Assembly: GCF_002797915.1 (NCBI RefSeq)
Contig: NZ_PGTY01000002.1
Coordinates: 398,501 to 462,500, forward strand
DNA from: Yoonia maricola
GTDB taxonomy: Bacteria > Pseudomonadota > Alphaproteobacteria > Rhodobacterales > Rhodobacteraceae
DNA length: 64,000 bases
Direction: 5' to 3'
Part shown: positions 8,615 through 18,418 of the stretch, piece after piece
Numbering within the stretch: position 1 is the stretch's first letter
Layout: each line of letters starts with the position of its first letter
Notes under the pieces: generated by a model
Seen by the model: only the letters and a program-made list of their open reading frames with translations
What the model was told of the DNA's origin: nothing
Database searches by the model: none
Position numbers and translations under genes: made by a program

Positions 8615-9733
8615 ATGAAATTCAGCATCGAACGTGCGGTACTTTTGAAGGCGGTGGCACAAGCCCAATCCGTGGTCGAGCGGCGCAACACGATCCCGAT
8701 ATTGGCGAATGTTCTGATCGAAGCCGAAGGTGACGATGTGCAGTTCCGCGCGACCGATCTGGATATCGAAGTGGTGGACCGCGCGCCAGCCAAGGTGGAG
8801 CGGGCAGGGGCCACGACAGTGGCCGCCGTGACGCTGAACGAGATTGTGCGTAAATTGCCTGATGGGGCCTTGGTCACATTGACTGAAGACGGCGCATCGG
8901 GCAGGTTGACGATTGAAGCGGGGCGCTCGAACTTCTCGCTCGCGACCTTGCCGAAAGAGGATTTCCCAGTCATGGCGTCCTCTGAATACGCCGCCAATTT
9001 CTCGGCCCCCGCACCGGTGCTGCGCCGCCTGTTCGACAAATCCAAATTTGCAATTTCGACCGAAGAAACAAGGTATTACCTCAACGGTGTCTATATGCAC
9101 GTGTCTGACAGCGATGGCGGTAAAGTGCTGCGGTGTGTGGCCACCGATGGCCACCGTCTGGCCCGCATTGATGCCGATCTGCCCGATGGTGCGGCCGACA
9201 TGGCAGGCGTGATCGTACCCCGCAAAACAGTGGGCGAATTGCGCAAGCTGTTGGATGACGACGATATGCAAATCGCTGTCTCGGTCTCGGAAACCAAGAT
9301 CCGTTTCGCGACCCCGGATATTACACTAACATCCAAGGTCATCGACGGCACATTCCCCGACTACACCCGCGTCATCCCGCAAGGAAACACCCGCAAGCTG
9401 GAAGTGGACGCCAGCGAATTTGCCAAAGCAGTTGACCGTGTGGCGACGGTTTCGTCTGAACGGTCGCGCGCGGTGAAACTGGCGCTGGATGAAGACAAAT
9501 TGGTCTTGTCGGTCAACGCGCCGGACAGCGGTGCCGCGGAAGAAGAGCTTGCCGTGGCATACGGCGACGAGCGGTTAGAGATTGGGTTCAACGCCAAATA
9601 CCTGTTGGAGATCGCAAGCCAGGTGGATCGCGAGAATGCGGTGTTTATGTTCAACTCCGCAGGCGACCCGACCTTGATGCGCGAAGGCAACGACACTTCT
9701 GCGGTCTATGTCGTTATGCCGATGCGCGTGTGA
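8615..9733 (+). CDS. dnaN: DNA polymerase III beta subunit (sliding clamp)
   Basis: A 372-residue protein, the standard length for the ring-forming processivity clamp. The N-terminus MKFSIERAVLLKAVAQAQSV and the first-domain segment RRNTIPILANVLIEAE are diagnostic. The second domain carries RYYLNGVYMH and TDGHRLA, and the end YVVMPMRV matches the clamp C-terminus that borders the partner-binding pocket. The start is preceded by GGAGATTGGGAC. It sits 128 bp after dnaA with its own candidate promoter and operator. Confidence 0.97.
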   Translation: MKFSIERAVLLKAVAQAQSVVERRNTIPILANVLIEAEGDDVQFRATDLDIEVVDRAPAKVERAGATTVAAVTLNEIVRKLPDGALVTLTEDGASGRLTIEAGRSNFSLATLPKEDFPVMASSEYAANFSAPAPVLRRLFDKSKFAISTEETRYYLNGVYMHVSDSDGGKVLRCVATDGHRLARIDADLPDGAADMAGVIVPRKTVGELRKLLDDDDMQIAVSVSETKIRFATPDITLTSKVIDGTFPDYTRVIPQGNTRKLEVDASEFAKAVDRVATVSSERSRAVKLALDEDKLVLSVNAPDSGAAEEELAVAYGDERLEIGFNAKYLLEIASQVDRENAVFMFNSAGDPTLMREGNDTSAVYVVMPMRV

Positions 9734-9739
9734 CGGCCC

Positions 9740-9784
9740 CCAAAATTTCCAAAAATTTTGGAGGCAGGATTTTCCAAAATCCTG
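9740..9784. repeat. Two adjacent A/T-rich palindromes between dnaN and recF
   Basis: First palindrome: CCAAAATTT (9740-9748) and AAATTTTGG (9753-9761) with 4 bases between. Second: CAGGATTTT (9765-9773) and AAAATCCTG (9776-9784) with 2 bases between. They fill most of the 61-bp dnaN-recF gap. They may fold as hairpins that modulate read-through, or act as protein sites. Confidence 0.7.
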
Positions 9785-9794
9785 ACAGCCAGCC

Positions 9795-10895
9795 ATGACG
9801 ACGCTTGCGCTAAAAGAGCTGACGCTCTCGCATTTTCGATCGCATAAACGCGCAGACCTCACGCTGGACGCGCGCCCGCTCGCGATCTACGGCCCCAATG
9901 GCGCGGGCAAAACCAACATTATTGAAGCCGTCTCGTTGCTATCGCCCGGCCGCGGCCTGCGCCGTGCAGGCGCCGATGACCTGACGCGCAGGCCAGAAGC
10001 GCTAGGCTGGAAAATCACAAGCGTCCTGCAATCGCTGCATCAAACCCATGAAATCGAAACATGGGCCGAGGCGGGCAATGCCCGTCAGTTGCGTATTGAC
10101 GCGAAAGCCGCGCCCCAGACAGCATTAGGGCGCATTGCGCGTATCCTATGGCTGGTTCCGTCCATGGACCGGCTTTGGATAGAGGGAGCCGAAGGGCGCA
10201 GGCGCTTCCTTGACCGCGCGACGCTCAGCTTTGAACCCACCCACGCAGAGGCAGTGCTGACCTACGAAAAGGCGATGCGTGAACGCAACCGGTTGCTCAA
10301 AGACATGGTGCGCGACCCGCACTGGTACACGGCAATCGAGAGCCAGATGGCCGAGGCCGGAGTCGCCATCCAAAAGAACCGGCACCGCGCGATTGAAGAA
10401 CTGACCGCGGCGCAAGAGGCCGCAACGACAGCCTTTCCGACCGCGACTTTGGCGCTGACATCAGCCGAACCCATTCCCGATGACCTGCAAACTGCCCTCG
10501 CCGACAACCGCAACCGCGACATGGCCGCAGGTCGCACGCTGGTTGGACCACATCGCGCTGACCTAGACGCGGTTTTTGCCGACAAGGGCGTGGCGGCCAA
10601 AGACTGTTCCACTGGCGAACAAAAGGCCCTGCTGATCAGCTTGATCCTGGCCAACGGTCGTGCATTGGCCCGCGATTTCGGCGCCCCGCCGATCCTGCTG
10701 CTGGATGAGGTCGCGGCCCACCTTGACGCCACCCGCCGCGCGGCGCTCTATGACGAGATATGCAGCCTTGGCGCGCAAGCCTTTATGACCGGCACGGGGG
10801 CAGAGCTGTTTGCAGAACTGGGCGACCGCGCGCAATATGCCGAAGTCACAGAAACAGACGGGCAATCCACTGTCGCACAGAAAGGATCACTATGA
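9795..10895 (+). CDS. recF: DNA replication/repair protein RecF
   Basis: A 366-residue SMC-like ATPase that helps load RecA on gapped DNA. Walker A is YGPNGAGKTNIIEAV near residues 31-45. The ABC-type signature is CSTGEQKALLISL near residue 273 and Walker B LLLDEVAAHLD near residue 301, all intact. It follows dnaN in the conserved dnaA-dnaN-recF order. The stop overlaps the next start by 4 bases (ATGA), so the downstream VOC gene is translationally coupled to recF. Confidence 0.96.
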   Translation: MTTLALKELTLSHFRSHKRADLTLDARPLAIYGPNGAGKTNIIEAVSLLSPGRGLRRAGADDLTRRPEALGWKITSVLQSLHQTHEIETWAEAGNARQLRIDAKAAPQTALGRIARILWLVPSMDRLWIEGAEGRRRFLDRATLSFEPTHAEAVLTYEKAMRERNRLLKDMVRDPHWYTAIESQMAEAGVAIQKNRHRAIEELTAAQEAATTAFPTATLALTSAEPIPDDLQTALADNRNRDMAAGRTLVGPHRADLDAVFADKGVAAKDCSTGEQKALLISLILANGRALARDFGAPPILLLDEVAAHLDATRRAALYDEICSLGAQAFMTGTGAELFAELGDRAQYAEVTETDGQSTVAQKGSL

Positions 10896-11323
10896 CGCCG
10901 CAACGTGTGACACTGATCACTCTGGGTGTTGCCGATCTGGAACGCTCCAAGGCGTTCTATGGTGCGCTGGGCTGGACGCCAACACGTGAAGTTGCGGGCG
11001 AGGTCGTCTTTTACCAGATCAACGGGATGGCGCTGGGTTTCTTCGGCCTTGACGCTCTTGCGAAAGACCAAGGGCGGCCAGACGCCAAACTGGGAACAGG
11101 GGGCATGACGCTGGCGCAAAACTTCACAACCGATGCAGAGGTCGATGCGGCCTATGCACTGGCTCTTGAGGTTGGGGCAATTGCGCTAAAGGCGCCTGAA
11201 AAGGTCTTCTGGGGCGGATACTCTGGCTATTACGCCGACCCGGACGGGCATGTGTGGGAAGTCGCGCAAAACCCGTTTTGGGAGTTAAGCGCGGACGGCA
11301 GTTTGACCTTACCAGCGTCATGA
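10892..11323 (+). CDS. VOC-family protein (glyoxalase/bleomycin-resistance fold)
   Basis: A 143-residue protein with two beta-alpha-beta-beta-beta repeats of the vicinal oxygen chelate fold (VTLITLGVADLERSKAFY; later YSGYYADPDGHVWEVAQNP). The family includes glyoxalase I, ring-cleaving dioxygenases and fosfomycin or bleomycin resistance proteins, and the reaction cannot be assigned here. The ATG at 10892 is chosen because it gives the family start and an ATGA overlap with recF; a longer frame upstream is recF in another register. Its stop in turn overlaps the next start, so recF, this gene and the exporter form one unit. Confidence 0.85.
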   Translation: MTPQRVTLITLGVADLERSKAFYGALGWTPTREVAGEVVFYQINGMALGFFGLDALAKDQGRPDAKLGTGGMTLAQNFTTDAEVDAAYALALEVGAIALKAPEKVFWGGYSGYYADPDGHVWEVAQNPFWELSADGSLTLPAS

Positions 11324-11940
11324 CAATAACAGCCTACGACATGCTGCTTTATGCCGGCGCTCTGGTCATCTTGTTCATGACGCCCGGCCCTGTTTGGGTC
11401 GCGCTGCTGGCGCGGTCGCTGTCCGGCGGGTTTCAGGCCGCCTGGCCGTTGGCAATTGGCGTAGCCATTGGCGATATCCTTTGGCCGCTGGTGGCGGTTC
11501 TTGGCGTCGCCTGGCTGGTGTCTGAGGTCGAGGGGTTCATGATCATTCTCAAATACGTGGCGGTCCTTGTCTTCATGCTGATGGGGGCTGCTCTGATCCG
11601 CAACGCAGATCATGCGCTGGACGCCAACAGCAGACTGACACGGCCCGGCATGTGGGCGGGCTTTGTCGCGGGCGTCGCTGTCATCGTGGGCAACCCCAAG
11701 GCCGCACTTTTCTACATGGGTATCCTGCCCGGTTTCTTCGATCTCAGCGCGGTAACAGCGCTGGATATGGTGGCAATCTGCACGCTGAGTTTTGTAGTGC
11801 CGCTGATAGGCAACCTGATCCTCGCGGCCTCTGTCGACCAGGTGCGCGGTGTGCTGAAATCATCCGCAGCGGTGCGCCGGATGAATATTATCGCAGGCTG
11901 TCTTTTGATCGGTGTTGGCATCGTGATCGGGCTAACGTAA
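11320..11940 (+). CDS. LysE/RhtB-family amino-acid exporter
   Basis: A 206-residue inner-membrane protein with about six hydrophobic helices. The family hallmark near the start is FMTPGPVWVALLARSLSGG, followed by ALGVAIGD-like AIGVAIGDILW. LysE/RhtB proteins export amino acids or homoserine-type compounds by proton exchange; the substrate is not predictable. The start overlaps the upstream stop (ATGA). A longer upstream frame exists but is the VOC gene in another register. Confidence 0.88.
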   Translation: MTITAYDMLLYAGALVILFMTPGPVWVALLARSLSGGFQAAWPLAIGVAIGDILWPLVAVLGVAWLVSEVEGFMIILKYVAVLVFMLMGAALIRNADHALDANSRLTRPGMWAGFVAGVAVIVGNPKAALFYMGILPGFFDLSAVTALDMVAICTLSFVVPLIGNLILAASVDQVRGVLKSSAAVRRMNIIAGCLLIGVGIVIGLT

Positions 11941-12034
11941 GCCCCTGCCAAAAAACACAAAATCTTGTGCCATTTGCGTGACAAACCCACGCAAAACGCA
12001 TATATTTTGGGGATAAGAATACAGGATTACCTTC

Positions 12035-14449
12035 ATGGCCGAAGACAACAAGAATCAAGAAGACTATGGCGCAGATTCTATCAAAGTTCTCAAAGGCTTA
12101 GAGGCGGTTCGCAAGCGACCCGGCATGTATATCGGTGACACCGATGATGGGTCTGGTCTGCACCATATGGTTTATGAGGTCGTGGACAACGGTATTGATG
12201 AGGCTTTGGCCGGTCACGCCGACCATGTTTATGTGAAAATCAACCCCGATGGGTCGGTCACGGTGGGCGACAACGGGCGCGGTATTCCCGTTGGTATCCA
12301 CGAGGAAGAGGGCGTATCGGCGGCCGAGGTCATCATGACACAGCTGCACGCGGGCGGTAAATTCGACAGTAACTCTTACAAGGTGTCCGGCGGTCTGCAC
12401 GGTGTGGGCGTGTCTGTGGTGAACGCGCTGTCTGATTTTCTGGAACTACGCATCTGGCGCGACGACAAAGAACACTACGCCCGGTTTGAAGGTGGCTTTA
12501 CGACGGAACACTTGCGCGTTGAAGGCCCCGCAAACGGGCGCAAAGGGACCGAGGTGACATTCCTTGCCTCAACCGATACGTTCAGCAACCGTGATTTCGA
12601 GTTCAGTACGCTGGAAAAGCGCCTGCGCGAACTGGCCTTCCTGAACTCTGGCGTGCGCATCATTTTGGAAGACTTGCGCCCGGCGGAACCGCTGAAAGCT
12701 GACCTGTTCTACGAAGGCGGCGTGAAGGAATTTGTCAAATACCTCGACCGGTCCAAGACCCCGCTAATGGACACGCCGATTTACGTCGCAGGCGAACGCG
12801 ACGACATCGGCGTCGAGGTCGCGATGTGGTGGAACGACAGCTACAACGAAATGGTGCTGCCCTTCACCAACAACATCCCGCAGCGCGATGGCGGCACACA
12901 CCTTGCCGGTTTCCGCGGTGCGCTGACCCGCGCGATTGCGAAGTATGCGACCGAGACGGGGATTTCGAAGAAAGAGAAAGTCTCGTTGACTGGCGATGAC
13001 GCGCGTGAAGGTCTGACCTGCGTGTTGTCCGTCAAAGTGCCTGATCCGAAATTCTCGAGCCAAACGAAAGACAAGCTGGTGAGTTCCGAGGTCCGCCCCG
13101 CGGTCGAAAACCTGATGGGTGAAAAGCTGAACGAATGGTTCGAAGAAAACCCGCAGATCGCCAAGGCGATCATTTCCAAGATTGTTGAAGCGGCCGCCGC
13201 GCGTGAAGCCGCGCGCAAGGCGCGTGAAATCCGGCGCAAGTCGGCGATGGATGTGAACTTCAACGCGTCCAAGCTGAAAGACTGCTCTGAAAAAGACCCA
13301 TCAAAGACCGAAGTGTTCCTCGTGGAGGGTGATTCAGCAGGTGGGTCCGCCCAAACTGGCCGCGACCGTGGCACGCAGGCGATCTTGCCGTTGAAAGGTA
13401 AAATTCTGAACGTCGAACGCGCGCGATTTGACCGGATGCTCTCCAGTCAGGAAATCGGCAACCTTGTCATGGCCTTGGGTACTGGCATTGGCCGCGATGA
13501 ATTCAACATCGACAAGCTGCGGTATCATAAGGTCATCATCATGACTGACGCGGATGTCGACGGCGCGCACATTCGGACGCTGCTGTTGACCTTTTTCTTC
13601 CGCCAGATGCCGGAACTTATCGAAGGTGGTTACCTCTACATCGCACAACCGCCGCTTTACAAAGTGGCGCGCGGCAAGTCCGAGGTTTACCTCAAGGACC
13701 AGCCTGCGATGGATGAATACCTGATCGAACAGGGCATTGATGGCGCGATGCTGCGGCAAGGTAATGGTGAGGAAATCGCAGGCGCCGACCTGCGACGTGT
13801 GGTGGACGAGGCGCGTCAGCTGAAACGCGTATTGGAAGCCTTCCCAACGCATTACCCCCGCCATATCCTTGAACAGGCAGCTATTGCAGGGGCCTTTGTA
13901 CCCGGTGTTGTTGATAATGACCTGCAAGGCACCGCAGATCGCGTTGCTCAGCGGTTGGACCTGATTGCGCTTGAATGGGAACGCGGCTGGCAAGGCCGTA
14001 TTACCCAAGACAAAGGCATGCGTCTGGCCCGTATCCTGCGCGGCGTCGAAGAAGTGCGCACGCTTGACGGCCCTATGCTGCGCGGTGGCGAAGCAAGGCG
14101 CACCGGAACGTTTACGCAAAGCCTGCAAGAGGTCTACAACCTGCCTGCCACCTTGGTACGCAAAGACCGTAGCCAAGTCATTCACGGGCCATTGGACCTG
14201 CTGAAAGCCATCCTTGAAGAGGGCGAGAAGGGTCTGTCTCTACAACGTTACAAGGGCTTGGGCGAAATGAACCCAGATCAGTTGTGGGAAACCACGCTGG
14301 ATCCTGATGCGCGCACGCTATTGCAAGTGAAGGTCGAAGACGTGGCTGAGGCCGACGATCTCTTTACCAAGCTGATGGGTGACGTGGTTGAACCGCGGCG
14401 GGAATTTATCCAGAACAATGCGCTGAATGTAGAAAATCTCGATTTCTGA
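12035..14449 (+). CDS. gyrB: DNA gyrase subunit B
   Basis: An 804-residue type IIA topoisomerase ATPase subunit. The GHKL ATPase motifs are in place (EVVDNGIDEA; DNGRGIPVGIH; GGLHGVGVSVVNALS). The Toprim domain carries LVEGDSAGGSA near residue 430 and the metal-binding TDADVDGAHIR near residue 504. The C-terminal signature QRYKGLGEMNPDQLWETT precedes the end. Length and motifs separate it from ParE. It starts 94 bp after the exporter gene and ends with no gap to the convergent AbrB gene, so the two 3' ends abut. Confidence 0.97.
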   Translation: MAEDNKNQEDYGADSIKVLKGLEAVRKRPGMYIGDTDDGSGLHHMVYEVVDNGIDEALAGHADHVYVKINPDGSVTVGDNGRGIPVGIHEEEGVSAAEVIMTQLHAGGKFDSNSYKVSGGLHGVGVSVVNALSDFLELRIWRDDKEHYARFEGGFTTEHLRVEGPANGRKGTEVTFLASTDTFSNRDFEFSTLEKRLRELAFLNSGVRIILEDLRPAEPLKADLFYEGGVKEFVKYLDRSKTPLMDTPIYVAGERDDIGVEVAMWWNDSYNEMVLPFTNNIPQRDGGTHLAGFRGALTRAIAKYATETGISKKEKVSLTGDDAREGLTCVLSVKVPDPKFSSQTKDKLVSSEVRPAVENLMGEKLNEWFEENPQIAKAIISKIVEAAAAREAARKAREIRRKSAMDVNFNASKLKDCSEKDPSKTEVFLVEGDSAGGSAQTGRDRGTQAILPLKGKILNVERARFDRMLSSQEIGNLVMALGTGIGRDEFNIDKLRYHKVIIMTDADVDGAHIRTLLLTFFFRQMPELIEGGYLYIAQPPLYKVARGKSEVYLKDQPAMDEYLIEQGIDGAMLRQGNGEEIAGADLRRVVDEARQLKRVLEAFPTHYPRHILEQAAIAGAFVPGVVDNDLQGTADRVAQRLDLIALEWERGWQGRITQDKGMRLARILRGVEEVRTLDGPMLRGGEARRTGTFTQSLQEVYNLPATLVRKDRSQVIHGPLDLLKAILEEGEKGLSLQRYKGLGEMNPDQLWETTLDPDARTLLQVKVEDVAEADDLFTKLMGDVVEPRREFIQNNALNVENLDF

Positions 14450-15493
14450 TCAGCGTCGGGTCAACTTAAACACAAATGGCGCCACCGCAATCACCAAGGT
14501 GATCCGGATGATATGCATCACAGAGACATAGGTGACATCCTGTCCCATCGCCAAGGTTAGCAGTGACATTTCGGTCAACCCGCCCGGCGAAAACGCAAGG
14601 AAGGCCTGCGCCAAGGGGATGCCGCTGATCATCACGATCAACTCGGCAAAGCCCACGGCGGCGATCAGCATCAGGAGTGATGCGATGGCCGAAAGGCCGA
14701 TGTCTTTCCTGATTTCGGCCAATGTCGCGCCGATAAACCGCGTGCCGATGACCGTTCCGATTGTGATCTGTGCTGCGATCACGAAAATGGTCGGCGGTGC
14801 AACTGTGACCCAACCCGCGATATGGGCAATCCCACTTAGGATCATGGGGCCAAAGACCGGCGCGGCCGGCAGGCCCAACCATTGGCCCAGCAATGCACCC
14901 ACCACTGCACAAAACCCAAGGATTGCATAGTCCAGCGGTGTGATCTGATAAAGGCCGATCCATTGAACCGCGCCGCGACTGCCGCTGGAAACGCCCAGAA
15001 TCAGACCAAAAAACAAGGCCACAAAAATGATGATGATCAGCACGCGCGCAGCATGCGCCAAGGCGATGCGCCGCTCGTCCCCGCCTGCTTCGGCACCCAG
15101 AATCAGCATTTCGTTCAATCCACCGGGCATTGCAGAATAAAACGCAGTTACCGGGTCATATCGCCCGATGCGTCGGTAAACCGTATAGGAAATACCCGCC
15201 GCACAGGCCAGAAACACAGGCAAGACCAAAAGGGTCAGCACCCAAGTGCCCAACAGACCGAAAAGGTCTGCCGTGACGCCAGACCCCAGCATCACCCCAA
15301 TCACCGGGATTACAAAGGGGCGCAGCCGATCCGGCCCGGCAATCGGTGCGCGCAGCATGGCCGCCACCGTGTTGGCAATCATCGGCCCCAGCATCCACGG
15401 CAGCGGTAAACCCGCAAAATAAGCCACCAACCCACCTGCCACACCTATTGCGAGTGCAATGAACTGCGGCAAGAGGGGGTGTGGTGCGTTCAT
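14450..15493 (-). CDS. AbrB-family membrane protein (putative transporter/regulator)
   Basis: A 347-residue polytopic membrane protein of the AbrB (ammonia monooxygenase-like) family, with about ten helices in two homologous halves. Each half carries an LPWMLGPMI-type motif: LPLPWMLGPMIAN in the first and LPAAPVFGPMILS in the second. Paired glycine motifs PGGLNEMLIL and PGGLTEMSLL are also visible. Family function is poorly known; E. coli AbrB was named as a regulator but the fold suggests transport. It abuts gyrB tail to tail and starts 5 bp after the trhO stop on the same strand. Confidence 0.85.
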   Translation of the reverse strand: MNAPHPLLPQFIALAIGVAGGLVAYFAGLPLPWMLGPMIANTVAAMLRAPIAGPDRLRPFVIPVIGVMLGSGVTADLFGLLGTWVLTLLVLPVFLACAAGISYTVYRRIGRYDPVTAFYSAMPGGLNEMLILGAEAGGDERRIALAHAARVLIIIIFVALFFGLILGVSSGSRGAVQWIGLYQITPLDYAILGFCAVVGALLGQWLGLPAAPVFGPMILSGIAHIAGWVTVAPPTIFVIAAQITIGTVIGTRFIGATLAEIRKDIGLSAIASLLMLIAAVGFAELIVMISGIPLAQAFLAFSPGGLTEMSLLTLAMGQDVTYVSVMHIIRITLVIAVAPFVFKLTRR

Positions 15494-15498
15494 CCGGT

Positions 15499-16404
15499 TT
15501 ATAAGCCGCCGATGTGATGCGTGCCGCGTTCTTTGGCCAGTTGCATCTGCTTTTGGCGTTCGCGGAAACGGGCCTTATCCGCATCGGTCGTTTCATCAAT
15601 GCATTGGTGACAGGATACGCCTTGTTCAAACGCAGGATGCACGCGGTCTTCAGGCACAATCGGGCGACGGCAGGCATGGCACAGGATATGTGGCCCTTCC
15701 TGCAACCCATGTCCGACGCTCACCCGTGCATCAAAGACAAAGCATTCGCCGTCCCACTTGCTGTCTTTCTGCGGGACCTCTTCAAGGTACTTCAGGATAC
15801 CACCTTTCAGATGGTACACATCCTCAACACCCTGACCCATTAGATAGTTTGTCGACTTCTCACACCTGATCCCGCCTGTGCAAAACATCGCCACACGTTT
15901 GTTATGAAACCGGTGCTTGTTCTTTTCCCACCACTCCGGAAATTCGCCAAAGCTTTTGGTTTCGGGGTCAACAGCGCCTTTAAACGTGCCAATCGCAACC
16001 TCATAATCGTTGCGGGTATCAATGACCGCCACATCGGGTGCGCTGATCAGATCGTTCCAATCGGCAGGATCAACATAATTGCCCACCCGCGCGACCGGGT
16101 CCACATCTGGTTGGCCCATCGTCACGATCTCTTTCTTCAGGCGCACCTTCATGCGGTGAAACGGGGGTAGCGTCGCGGTGCTTTCCTTCCACTCCAGATC
16201 GGCACAACCGGGCAGGGCGCGCAAATGGGCAAGCACCGCATCAATGCCTTCGCGTGTTCCGGCGATGGTGCCATTCACCCCTTCCTTGGCCAAAAGAAGG
16301 GTGCCCATAACGCCACCTGATTTGCACAGATCAAGCAATGGTCCTTTCAAACCTGCAGGGTCATCGAAACGGGTAAAGTGATAAAGAGCAGCGACAGTAT
16401 ACAT
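15499..16404 (-). CDS. trhO: tRNA uridine(34) hydroxylase TrhO (rhodanese domain)
   Basis: A 301-residue YceA/TrhO-type protein that hydroxylates U34 in tRNA using oxygen, a first step toward 5-methoxyuridine. It has an N-terminal ferredoxin-like region ([17 protein letters not shown]), a central rhodanese domain with the active loop [12 protein letters not shown], and a C-terminal four-cysteine zinc-binding segment (CHACRRPI then CHQC). All expected cysteines are present. It heads a possible trhO-abrB minus-strand pair, with a 24-bp gap from the Hsp70-like gene upstream. Confidence 0.92.
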   Translation of the reverse strand: MYTVAALYHFTRFDDPAGLKGPLLDLCKSGGVMGTLLLAKEGVNGTIAGTREGIDAVLAHLRALPGCADLEWKESTATLPPFHRMKVRLKKEIVTMGQPDVDPVARVGNYVDPADWNDLISAPDVAVIDTRNDYEVAIGTFKGAVDPETKSFGEFPEWWEKNKHRFHNKRVAMFCTGGIRCEKSTNYLMGQGVEDVYHLKGGILKYLEEVPQKDSKWDGECFVFDARVSVGHGLQEGPHILCHACRRPIVPEDRVHPAFEQGVSCHQCIDETTDADKARFRERQKQMQLAKERGTHHIGGL

Positions 16405-16428
16405 GTGATTTCAGATACGCCTGTCCGT

Positions 16429-17676
16429 TCAAAGGGGCAAGTCACGCGATGCAGCAATTGCCAAACCATCAGCAACCGCGGTAAAGGCCTCGGCCCGCTC
16501 AAGTGCGGCACCGGGGAACATTGCGATCATTATGTCTTCGACGACCTTCAATAAACTGGAACCACCGACAAAGACGATCGTGCCAATTTGCGACGCAGAG
16601 ACGCCCGCGATCTCCAATGTCTCACGGGCGCAATCCGCAATTTGGCCAGCATGTATTGCCAGTACGTTATCCATCCCCGCCTGTGTCAGCTGTGCCCAAA
16701 GGGCCGGTTCAATGACGCGCAAATCGATACCTGCTTCTGCCAAATCCGGTTGGTTCAGCTGAATCTTTCCCGTCTCAACCGCAAAGGCAATGTCATGTCC
16801 CAGCTCCATCTCCAACACGACTTTCAACCGTGCAAACAGCGCAGGATCGATACCCAGTTTTGCAAAATCTGCGGCCATCTGGCGGTTTTCACCTGTATAG
16901 ACGAAGGGAATTTTCTGCCACGTCGCAAGGTCATTGAAGATCGCATTCGGGGCCACATGACGGCCCTGTCCTAGCGCATTGCGCACCTCGGCCCCGCGAC
17001 CCAAAAGTGGCATGACCTCGGATATACTGATCGCGCGGTCAAAGTCTGTTCCACCCACACGCACACCATGGCTTGCAATAATCCGCGTCGCGTCTCCGTT
17101 ACGTTCAAAGATGGAAAAATCAGACGTCCCGCCGCCGATATCCACGATCAGCCCCAATTCACCCTTGGCAAGTGGGCCACTGGCCAGCGCTGCAGCTTCC
17201 GGCTCAAACATGAAGGACACGTCTTTGTATCCGGCCAGCATATAGGCGTCGCGCAGATCAACCTCGGCCTGTGCATTACGCGCGGTATCGGTCGAATGAA
17301 AGCGGACAGGTCGGCCAGAAAGGGCGGTGTCATAGGTCTGCCCTGTCTCGGCCTCTGCCCGTTCGCGGATCATCCGCAGAAACCGGGCGACCACCTCAAT
17401 CAACGTTAGCCGTTCATAGGCAATCTGGCGTTTTTCGCGCATCAAGGGCGTGCCCAGCACGGACTTTAGCGCGCGCATGAACCGCCCTTCGCGGCCATCA
17501 ATCAAAGCGGCATTCGCCACCGACCCATAGGTCGTGACCTTGCGGTCATAATCAAAAAATACAGATGTCGGCAGCGTTTTGCGCCCCGGCTCTACCGTGA
17601 TCAAATGCGGATGGCCCGCCGCCATCACCCCGGCCGCCGTGTTGGAGGTTCCAAAGTCGATACCCAAAGTCGCCAT
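16429..17676 (-). CDS. Hsp70-family protein (YegD-like)
   Basis: A 415-residue actin-fold ATPase resembling the YegD branch of Hsp70 proteins. Phosphate motif 1 (LGIDFGTSNTAAGVM) lies at the N-terminus and phosphate motif 2 (GLIVDIGGGTSDFSIF) in the middle. A late GTIVFVGGSSLLKVV matches the adenosine motif. It is much shorter than DnaK and lacks the substrate-binding and lid domains, so it is not the main chaperone. The ATG at 17676 follows GGAGGCC; the frame open to 17763 would add a non-conserved leader. The client is unknown. Confidence 0.87.
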   Translation of the reverse strand: MATLGIDFGTSNTAAGVMAAGHPHLITVEPGRKTLPTSVFFDYDRKVTTYGSVANAALIDGREGRFMRALKSVLGTPLMREKRQIAYERLTLIEVVARFLRMIRERAEAETGQTYDTALSGRPVRFHSTDTARNAQAEVDLRDAYMLAGYKDVSFMFEPEAAALASGPLAKGELGLIVDIGGGTSDFSIFERNGDATRIIASHGVRVGGTDFDRAISISEVMPLLGRGAEVRNALGQGRHVAPNAIFNDLATWQKIPFVYTGENRQMAADFAKLGIDPALFARLKVVLEMELGHDIAFAVETGKIQLNQPDLAEAGIDLRVIEPALWAQLTQAGMDNVLAIHAGQIADCARETLEIAGVSASQIGTIVFVGGSSLLKVVEDIMIAMFPGAALERAEAFTAVADGLAIAASRDLPL

Positions 17677-17824
17677 TCTGGCCTCCTGCAAGAACGTGAA
17701 AGACGCGGCTGATATGAAATCACGCTGTCCGTGACAAGTGCTGTTTTGCCGGTACATACACAAAGCAGTCGCAGGGGCGGGCAGAACCCGCTATTTTACC
17801 CATACCCAAACCCCGGAGCACGCC

Positions 17825-18418
17825 ATGACCCACGCCTTACTTGTCATTGATGTCCAAAATGATTTCTGCCCTGGTGGTGCGTTGGCTGTCGCGGGTGGTG
17901 ACGACATCGTGGCAGGCATCAATGCGAAAATGGCCGATTTTGACGCGGTTGTCCTGACGCAAGACTGGCACCCGGCGGGTCATTCCTCTTTCGCTTCAAC
18001 GCATGGTGCGGCACCGATGAGCATGGCCGAGATGCCCTATGGCCCACAGGTGCTTTGGCCCGATCACTGTATTCAGGGCAGCAAGGGTGCGGCGTTTCAT
18101 GCCGACCTGCAGATCGACCGTGCAGATTTGATTATCCGCAAAGGCTATAACCCGGCGATCGACAGCTATTCCGCATTCTTTGAAAACGACAAGACAACCC
18201 CAACCGGTTTGGAAGGTTACCTGCGCACACGCGGTATTGATACGCTGACTTTGGTGGGTCTGGCGACCGATTTCTGCGTGAATTATTCCGCCGTTGACGC
18301 CGCCAAACTGGGGTTCAATGTCAACGTCGATATGGCGCTTTGCAGGGCGATTGATTTTGACGGCTCGCTCAATGCGGCCAAATCCGGGATGCAGGATGCC
18401 GGTGTCAAGCTCATCTAG
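17825..18418 (+). CDS. pncA: Nicotinamidase PncA
   Basis: A 197-residue cysteine hydrolase converting nicotinamide to nicotinate in NAD salvage. The catalytic Asp is in VIDVQNDFCPGGALAV, the metal ligands are in DWHPAGHSSF, the catalytic Lys in IIRKGY and the nucleophilic Cys in LATDFCVNYSAVDA, all intact. The start chosen gives MTHALLVID, which fits the family. Its product is the substrate of PncB, encoded 1.5 kb downstream on the same strand. The stop overlaps the convergent EamA gene by 4 bases. Confidence 0.95.
   Translation: MTHALLVIDVQNDFCPGGALAVAGGDDIVAGINAKMADFDAVVLTQDWHPAGHSSFASTHGAAPMSMAEMPYGPQVLWPDHCIQGSKGAAFHADLQIDRADLIIRKGYNPAIDSYSAFFENDKTTPTGLEGYLRTRGIDTLTLVGLATDFCVNYSAVDAAKLGFNVNVDMALCRAIDFDGSLNAAKSGMQDAGVKLI

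Noticed and set aside
8288..9271. 327-codon minus-strand frame across dnaA-dnaN
   Set aside because: Overlaps two conserved genes and the dnaN regulatory gap; no ribosome site or domain.
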